Of a stretch of DNA of 6,994 nucleotides, positions 1-4,393 are shown one piece after another. The position numbers were made by a program, and so were the translations under genes. How positions within the stretch are numbered: position 1 is the stretch's first letter; each line of letters opens with the position of its first letter. The notes beneath the pieces were generated by a model. It saw nothing but the letters and a program-made list of their open reading frames with translations. It ran no database searches and was not told where the DNA came from. The stretch is from contig CAZTTC010000159.1 of the NCBI GenBank assembly GCA_964616015.1, forward strand, positions 1 to 6,994. The letters run 5' to 3'. Source of the DNA: Methylibium sp964616015 (GTDB lineage Bacteria > Pseudomonadota > Gammaproteobacteria > Burkholderiales > Burkholderiaceae_C).

Positions 1-495
1 GCGCTCGACGGCCTGGAGCGCGCCTGGGCCCACATCGAGCGCGCCACGACGAACGGCGCCGACCGCGAGGCGCGGCGCCAGATGATGAGCGCCTCGATGC
101 AAGGCGCGATGGCCTTCCAGAAGGGGCTGGGCTGCGTGCATTCGCTGAGCCACAGCCTCGGCGGCGTGAACCCGAAGCTGCACCACGGCACGCTCAACGC
201 GATGTTCCTGCCGGCGGTCGTGCGCTTCAACGCGCAGGCCGACAGCGTCCGGGCCGACCGGCGCCTGGAGCGCATGGCCCGTGCGATGGGCCTGGCCTCG
301 GCGGGCGACATCCCGGCGGCGATCGCCGACATGAACGCCCGCCTGGGCCTGCCCTCGGGCCTGGCCGCGATGGCGGTCGAGCGCGACTGGACCGAGCGCA
401 TCGTGACCGGCGCGCTGGCCGACCACTGCCACAAGACCAATCCGCGCCTCGCCAGCGCGGACGACTACCGCGAGCTGCTGGCGACCTCGATGTGA
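1..495 (+). CDS. Iron-containing alcohol dehydrogenase, C-terminal part (5' end outside window)
   Basis: The reading frame is open from base 1 and ends at TGA 493-495, leaving 164 residues; the N-terminal NAD(P)-binding half is missing because the gene starts upstream of the window. Seen: the family's metal-site region, with H47 and H51 in the segment VHSLSHSLGG and H61/H62 in HHGTLNAMFLPAVV (fragment numbering). In the group III (Fe-dependent) alcohol dehydrogenases typified by FucO, the first His and the His before Gly of the second segment bind the metal; which of H61 or H62 plays that part is unclear because the spacing differs from FucO by one residue. The ending NPRLASADDYRELL is the usual C-terminus, so the protein is complete at this end. 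These enzymes are cytoplasmic and reduce aldehydes or oxidise alcohols with NAD(P)H. The substrate cannot be read from this part; maleylacetate reductase is a related alternative. The last 31 bases overlap the convergent lipoprotein gene. Confidence 0.9.
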   Translation, partial: ALDGLERAWAHIERATTNGADREARRQMMSASMQGAMAFQKGLGCVHSLSHSLGGVNPKLHHGTLNAMFLPAVVRFNAQADSVRADRRLERMARAMGLASAGDIPAAIADMNARLGLPSGLAAMAVERDWTERIVTGALADHCHKTNPRLASADDYRELLATSM

Positions 496-716
496 ACCGA
501 GGGCACGACGGCGGGCGCCGGCTGCGCCTCGCCGTAGCGCCAGTGGCCGCGCGGCCCGTAGTAGCCCGGAGGCGGCGGCGCGCGGTGGTAGCCCGGACCG
601 TAGACCGGCCGCGGCACGATCGGCACCACGTAGCAGCCGGCCAGCAGGGCCGGCGCCAGCAGCAGCGCGAAGCGCGCGCGCTCCCACAGCCGGCGAGCGA
701 GGATCTTCGAACTCAT
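465..716 (-). CDS. Small Pro/Gly/Tyr-rich lipoprotein (hypothetical)
   Basis: This 83-residue protein starts with a basic segment (R8, R9, R13, R15), followed by a hydrophobic stretch and the lipobox LLAGC with the lipidated Cys at residue 28. It should therefore be exported by Sec, processed by signal peptidase II and anchored in a membrane. Residue 29 is Tyr rather than Asp, so there is no obvious inner-membrane retention signal and outer-membrane sorting is plausible. The mature part is about 55 residues, rich in Pro, Gly and Tyr (for example RAPPPPGYYGPRGHWRYG), with no catalytic motif and probably little globular structure. The start is supported by an AGGAG-type ribosome binding site. 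The gene stops at TAG (465-467) inside the 3' end of the facing alcohol dehydrogenase gene. I do not recognise a named family; a structural or envelope-stress role is possible but unproven. The lipobox plus good RBS makes a real gene likely despite the short length. Confidence 0.75.
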   Translation of the reverse strand: MSSKILARRLWERARFALLLAPALLAGCYVVPIVPRPVYGPGYHRAPPPPGYYGPRGHWRYGEAQPAPAVVPSVHIEVASSSR

Positions 717-819
717 CGCGTTCTCCTGTCAGCGGATGCCGCGGTCGCGGCTCCTGTCCTGACAACGCGGCCCGGCGGGCGCGGTTGATTGCCGGCAGGT
801 AAAGACCGGCAAGCGGATG
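717..819 (-). promoter_or_regulatory. Intergenic gap with probable leader/promoter of the lipoprotein gene
   Basis: This 103-bp gap lies between the end of the dioxygenase gene and the start of the lipoprotein gene, both on the minus strand. It contains two copies of GACAGGAG (minus-strand reading; complements at 723-730 and 751-758), the first of which includes the ribosome binding site. It also holds a short inverted repeat TGTC-CT-GACA at 755-764. A weak 5-bp stem (GCCGG 791-795 with CCGGC 806-810) lies just after the dioxygenase stop but lacks a T-run, so I do not call it a terminator. I could not identify convincing -35/-10 boxes. Confidence 0.3.
721..727 (-). promoter_or_regulatory. Ribosome binding site of the lipoprotein gene
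   Basis: Read on the minus strand this is AGGAGAA, with the GGAG core 6 nt before the ATG at 716-714. It is the clearest Shine-Dalgarno sequence in the window and fixes the start of the small lipoprotein, supporting that gene over shadow frames. Confidence 0.75.
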
Positions 820-1545
820 TCAGGCCTGCTGGATGTCCTCGGCCACGTCCGGCGGGGCGCCGGCGCGCTTGTTGGCCGGCACGGCCTCGGCGATGCGCCG
901 CGGCGGCGGCAGTTTCAGTGCCGCCATCTGCGCGACGAAGCTCTCGCGCGTGTGGCCGGCGAAGCGCGCGTTGTCGCGCTTCTCGGCGGCGATGCTGCTC
1001 TCGGTGAGGCCGCGGTAGTCGTGGCCGGGCAGCACGCGCGTCTCGCCCGGCAGCGCGAACAGTCTTCGCGTGACGCTGTCCCACAGCTGCTCGCTGCTGC
1101 CGCCCTGGAAGTCGGTGCGGCCGCAGCCGCCGATCAGCAGCGTGTCGCCGGTGAACACGCGCGCCGGCTGGTCGTCGGCCTCCCACAGGAAGCTCATGCC
1201 GCCCGGCGTGTGGCCGGGCGTCGCGATGGCACGCAGGCGCTGGGCGCCGAACAGGATCTCGTCGCCGTCGTTCAGCGCGCGGTCGTAGCCGGCCGCATTG
1301 CAGTCGGCGCCGACGGCGGTGCGCGCGCCGGTCGCTGCCTTCAACGCGGCCGCGGCGGTGATGTGGTCGGCGTGCACGTGGGTGTCGACGACGGCCACGA
1401 GTTGCAGACCATGCTGCTGCAGCACGCCGAGGTCGCGCTCGACCTGCGCCAGCACCGGATCGATCAGCACCGCCTCGCCGCTGACGTCGTCCGACAGCAG
1501 GTAGGTCCAGGTGCTCGAATCCGGGTCGAAGCGCTGCAGGAACAT
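820..1545 (-). CDS. ETHE1-like persulfide dioxygenase (metallo-beta-lactamase fold)
   Basis: The 241-residue protein has the usual length of the ETHE1/persulfide dioxygenase family, non-heme iron enzymes that oxidise glutathione persulfide to sulfite and glutathione in sulfide detoxification. Seen: THVHADH at 55-61, TPGHTPGG at 109-116, FTGDTLLIGGCGRTDFQGG at 131-149 and PGHDY at 173-177. By family knowledge the mononuclear iron ligands (His79, His135 and Asp154 in human ETHE1) match H56, H112 and D134 here. The GCGRTDFQ signature separates this family from glyoxalase II, which shares the fold and is the main alternative. The C-terminus (ALKLPPPRRIAEAVPANKRAG) also follows the ETHE1 pattern. 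There is no signal peptide, so it is cytosolic. No rhodanese domain is fused, unlike some bacterial versions. The ATG at 1545-1543 is chosen because the protein then begins at the family's normal first strand; no clear Shine-Dalgarno precedes it. It lies 31 bp after the patatin gene and is probably co-transcribed with it. Confidence 0.9.
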   Translation of the reverse strand: MFLQRFDPDSSTWTYLLSDDVSGEAVLIDPVLAQVERDLGVLQQHGLQLVAVVDTHVHADHITAAAALKAATGARTAVGADCNAAGYDRALNDGDEILFGAQRLRAIATPGHTPGGMSFLWEADDQPARVFTGDTLLIGGCGRTDFQGGSSEQLWDSVTRRLFALPGETRVLPGHDYRGLTESSIAAEKRDNARFAGHTRESFVAQMAALKLPPPRRIAEAVPANKRAGAPPDVAEDIQQA

Positions 1546-1576
1546 GGATCGATTGTGAACCGGCCGATCCCGGCTT

Positions 1577-2656
1577 TCAAAGCGGGTCGGCCGCCAGGCC
1601 GCCGCCGCGCGACAGCCGTTCGGCCAGTTCGTCGGCCAGCCGCTCGCTCTCGGCGACGGCGCGCTGCCAGACCTTCGTGCGCCCGGCCAGGTCGGTGGCG
1701 TAGCGCTTGAAGTCGCTGCGGTCGGGCAGCTTGCCGTTGGGCAGCGAGGCCACCCAGGCCGGGTCGGGCGCCAGCACCACCACGTTGTCGAGGAAGGGCG
1801 TGGCGCGGTGGCGGTGCTTCAGCGCCTTGTCCAGCCAGCCGGGCACCACCGCCTTCTGGAAGTGCGGGTAGAGCACCAGGCCCTCGTTCATCGACGGATA
1901 GTTCCAGTGCAGGTGGTAGTCGGTGATGCCGCCGTCCCAGTACGCACCCGGTGGCGCGCCGGGAATGTCGTGCACCGCCTTCAGCGCGAAGGGGATCGAG
2001 CACGAGGCCAGCAGCGCCGGGCGGAAGTTGTCGGCCGTGAGGCGGACCTGGCGGTGGCGCAGGTCGTTCAGGTCCACCGGCAGCGCCTCGCCGGGCGCCG
2101 AGAACACCACGCGCTCCAGCCATGAGCCCAGGCTCCTGCGGCTGACCGCATTGCTCAGCAGCGCACCGGCATAGCCCAGCGGCGTGCGCAGCGCGCCCTC
2201 GCGCCCCAGCAGGTGGCGGCCGCGCGAGGTGACGATGTGCAGGCGGTAGCGTGCGTGCGACAGCAGCGCGTCGATCTGGCCGTCGAAGAAATCGTGCAGT
2301 TCCTGCGCGAACTCGCGGCTGACCTGGCTGGCGGTCGGCAACGTGCGGCCGGGCTCGAGCGGGTAGTGCTGGTGCACGTAGTCGTGCGTGAGCCGCTCGA
2401 AGCCGCGCACCGGGTCGGGGAGCGCGCCGGTGGCCATGCGCCAAGCCCCGATCGACGCGCCGACCAGGTGCACGGTGTGCGCGCTGCGCGGCAGCCACTG
2501 CCCGAACAGGTAGCGGTCCAGCGGGCCGAGCACCAGGCCCTTGGGGCCGCCGGCCGCGGCGGCGATCACGCGCACGTCGGCGGGACTCAGGCCACGCTCG
2601 GCCAGGTGCGCCCGCGCGGTGCGGCCGGCATGGATGCGCAGGGCGGGTCTGGACAC
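1577..2656 (-). CDS. Patatin-like phospholipase family protein
   Basis: The 359-residue protein carries the patatin Ser-Asp dyad motifs in order. AAAGGPKG at 32-40 contains a Gly-rich oxyanion loop of the patatin GGxxG type; GASIG at 66-70 is the nucleophile elbow with Ser68; and DGGITD at 241-246 supplies the catalytic Asp241. The segment ASCSIPFAL at 217-225 is the conserved strand and Pro region seen before the Asp in patatin domains. The patatin domain thus spans roughly residues 28-250, followed by a tail of about 110 residues ending in a charged helix. Family members hydrolyse acyl esters of phospholipids or neutral lipids; the actual substrate is unknown. No signal peptide or membrane segment is visible, so it is probably cytoplasmic or peripherally membrane-bound, and not a type V secreted patatin. 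The start ATG 2656-2654 is the first in a frame that fits the domain; its Shine-Dalgarno is poor. It is first of a probable two-gene unit with the dioxygenase, and diverges from opgG. Confidence 0.88.
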   Translation of the reverse strand: MSRPALRIHAGRTARAHLAERGLSPADVRVIAAAAGGPKGLVLGPLDRYLFGQWLPRSAHTVHLVGASIGAWRMATGALPDPVRGFERLTHDYVHQHYPLEPGRTLPTASQVSREFAQELHDFFDGQIDALLSHARYRLHIVTSRGRHLLGREGALRTPLGYAGALLSNAVSRRSLGSWLERVVFSAPGEALPVDLNDLRHRQVRLTADNFRPALLASCSIPFALKAVHDIPGAPPGAYWDGGITDYHLHWNYPSMNEGLVLYPHFQKAVVPGWLDKALKHRHRATPFLDNVVVLAPDPAWVASLPNGKLPDRSDFKRYATDLAGRTKVWQRAVAESERLADELAERLSRGGGLAADPL

Positions 2657-2839
2657 ATCGTGATGCTAACGGGCGTCACCCGATGCGCGAGGCGCAGCGT
2701 TGTAGGCGGGGGCCTACAGGCACGCTCGGTGCATGCCGATGGCGAGCACCGATGCGCTCGTCGCAACATCCGATCGCTCGCCCCGCGGGCATCGAAGCCC
2801 TCCGCCTCGACACAAGAAGACACACACGCCTCGACTGCC
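2657..2839. promoter_or_regulatory. Divergent intergenic region between the patatin gene and opgG
   Basis: These 183 bp separate two divergent transcription units and must contain promoters for one or both. The region is somewhat less GC-biased around 2805-2835. No convincing sigma-70 boxes can be read by eye. It contains the 7-bp inverted repeat at 2701-2718 and a minor 4-bp one (CGGG 2670-2673 with CCCG 2679-2682) in the patatin leader. The octamer CGATGCGC occurs at about 2681 and again at about 2750. The opgG frame stays open through this stretch, so if translation really begins upstream (GTG 2729 or ATG 2663) the non-coding part would be shorter. Confidence 0.45.
2701..2718. repeat. Perfect inverted repeat TGTAGGC-GGGG-GCCTACA
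   Basis: The two 7-bp arms (2701-2707 and 2712-2718) are exact reverse complements separated by 4 G residues; T2700 and G2719 could add a wobble pair in RNA. It lies 45 bp upstream of the patatin start and 121 bp upstream of the proposed opgG start. It could be a dimeric regulator's operator controlling the divergent genes, or a hairpin in a leader transcript. No T-run follows, so it is not an intrinsic terminator. Which regulator, if any, binds it cannot be told from the sequence. Confidence 0.45.
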
Positions 2840-4393
2840 TTGAAGCTCTCTCGCTGCCTTCGTCTCGTTCCCTTCGTCCTCGCGCTCCTCGGCATCGCGC
2901 CGATGTGCGTGGCATCCGCCCGCGCTGCGGCCCCCTTCGACCTCGAGGCGCTGACGCTGCAGGCGCGGGCGCTGGCCGACCGGCCCTACCGGTCCGCGCC
3001 GGTCACGGCCAATCGGCGCCTGCTCGCGCTGAGCTACGACGACTACCGCGACATCCGCTACCGGCCCGATGCGTCCTGGTGGCGCAGCGAGGGCCTGCCC
3101 TTCGAGCTGCAGTTCTTCCACGTCGGCCGTGGCTACACGCAGCCAGTGCGCCTGCACGAGCTGGTCGACGGCCGGGAGCGCCCGCTGCGCGTGCCGCGCA
3201 GCGCCTTCGACTACGGCCGCGCCGCCGCGGCCGTCGGCCAGCAGGCCGAGGCCGAGGCCGAGGTCGCGGGCTTTCGCGTCCACGCCGCGCTCAACCGGCC
3301 GGGCTACAAGGACGAGGTCCTCGTCTTCCTCGGCGCCAGCTACCTGCGGGCGGTCGGTGCCGGACAGCACTACGGCCTGTCGGCCCGCGGCCTCGCGGTC
3401 GACACGGTCGGCGGCCAGGGCGAGGAGTTCCCGGCCTTCGAGGCCTTCTGGATCGAGCGCCCGGCCGCCGGCGCCGACCGGCTGACGATCTACGCGCTGC
3501 TCAACGGCCCGCGCGTGACCGGGGCCTACCGCTTCGTGCTGCGACCCGGCCAGGCCACCGAGATCGACGTCGCGGCCCGCGTCTTCCTGCGCGGCCCGGT
3601 CGCGACCCTGGGCCTGGCGCCGTTGACCAGCATGTTCCTCGGCGGCGAGAACCAGCCGCAGCCGCTGCAGGCGCTGGGCGACTTCCGGCCCGAGGTGCAC
3701 GACTCCGACGGCCTGCAGGTCGAGACGGCCGACGGCGAATGGCTGTGGCGGCCGCTGCTCAACCCACCCGGCGGCTTCACGACCAGCTTTGCGCTGCGCG
3801 GCCTGCGTGGCTTCGGCCTGATGCAGCGCGACCGCAGCTTCGCCAGCTACGAGGACCCCGAAGCGCGCTATGACCGCCGTCCCAGCCTGTGGATCGCGCC
3901 GCAGGGCGACTGGGGGCTGGGGCGGGTCGAGCTGATGCAGTTCAACACGCCGGACGAGACCAACGACAACGTCGTCGCCTACTGGGTGCCGAGGCAACTG
4001 CCGGCGCGCGGCGAGCCGCTGGCGCTGGCCTACACGATGCGCTGGCAGGGCGACGCCCAGCAGCGCCCGCCGGCCGGATGGGTGTCCCAGACGCGCTGGG
4101 GCCGCAGCCATGCCGAGCCACGGGCGGGAGAGCTGCAGTTCAACGTCGACTTCACCGGCGAGGCGCTGACCGCCCTGCCCGACGACGCGCCGCCGGTGGC
4201 GGTTGTCACCACCGGTGACAACGCACGCGTCTTGCTAGCGAACGTCTACCGCCATCCGCTGACCCAAGGCTGGAGGATGACGCTGAAGCTGCTGCGCCAC
4301 GACCCGACGAAGCCGCTCGAGCTGCGCGCCTACCTGAAGCGCGGCGACGAGGTGTTGACCGAGACCTGGACCTACGCCCTGCCACCGACATGA
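2840..4393 (+). CDS. opgG: Glucan biosynthesis protein G (periplasmic OPG backbone synthesis)
   Basis: From the TTG at 2840 the protein has 517 residues, close to the 511 of E. coli OpgG. Residues 1-29 form a Sec signal peptide: basic start (K2, R5, R8), hydrophobic core to about residue 25, and an Ala-rich cleavage site near ARA-A (27-30). The mature protein matches OpgG/MdoG throughout: LSYDDYRDIRYRPD near the N-terminus, GYKDEVLVFLGASYLRA at 155-170, LTSMFLGGENQP at 262-273, HDSDGL at 287-292, YEDPEARYDRRPS at 337-349, and DETNDNVVAYW. OpgG is a periplasmic protein required, with OpgH, to make osmoregulated periplasmic glucans; OpgG/OpgD proteins are now placed in glycoside hydrolase family GH186, acting on beta-1,2-glucan. 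The paralogue OpgD has a twin-Arg signal, which is absent here, and the opgH partner supports OpgG. The start is inferred: GTG 2729 and ATG 2663 are also in frame but would bury the signal peptide behind a long Arg-rich extension. opgH begins within its stop codon. Confidence 0.9.
   Translation: MKLSRCLRLVPFVLALLGIAPMCVASARAAAPFDLEALTLQARALADRPYRSAPVTANRRLLALSYDDYRDIRYRPDASWWRSEGLPFELQFFHVGRGYTQPVRLHELVDGRERPLRVPRSAFDYGRAAAAVGQQAEAEAEVAGFRVHAALNRPGYKDEVLVFLGASYLRAVGAGQHYGLSARGLAVDTVGGQGEEFPAFEAFWIERPAAGADRLTIYALLNGPRVTGAYRFVLRPGQATEIDVAARVFLRGPVATLGLAPLTSMFLGGENQPQPLQALGDFRPEVHDSDGLQVETADGEWLWRPLLNPPGGFTTSFALRGLRGFGLMQRDRSFASYEDPEARYDRRPSLWIAPQGDWGLGRVELMQFNTPDETNDNVVAYWVPRQLPARGEPLALAYTMRWQGDAQQRPPAGWVSQTRWGRSHAEPRAGELQFNVDFTGEALTALPDDAPPVAVVTTGDNARVLLANVYRHPLTQGWRMTLKLLRHDPTKPLELRAYLKRGDEVLTETWTYALPPT

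Noticed and set aside
791..810. Hairpin GCCGG/CCGGC downstream of the dioxygenase as a terminator
   Set aside because: It has only a 5-bp stem with a 10-nt loop and no T-run; it is not distinguishable from chance in this composition.
820..1545. Glyoxalase II (hydroxyacylglutathione hydrolase) for the metallo-beta-lactamase protein
   Set aside because: The GCGRTDFQ signature and the ETHE1-like C-terminus ending in VPANKRAG favour persulfide dioxygenase over glyoxalase II.
1464..2498. A 344-residue minus-strand frame within the patatin gene, and a 297-residue plus-strand frame at 817-1710
   Set aside because: Both are out-of-frame or antisense shadows of the patatin and dioxygenase genes, with low-complexity translations.
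2213..2839. An N-terminal extension of opgG overlapping the patatin gene on the opposite strand
   Set aside because: The extension is Arg/Ala-rich and antisense to the patatin coding sequence, and it would place the clear signal peptide in the middle of the protein. Only the part from TTG 2840 matches OpgG length and layout.
2714..4111. A 465-residue minus-strand open frame across opgG
   Set aside because: It is the antisense shadow of opgG, with no recognisable motif; opgG is clearly the real gene.
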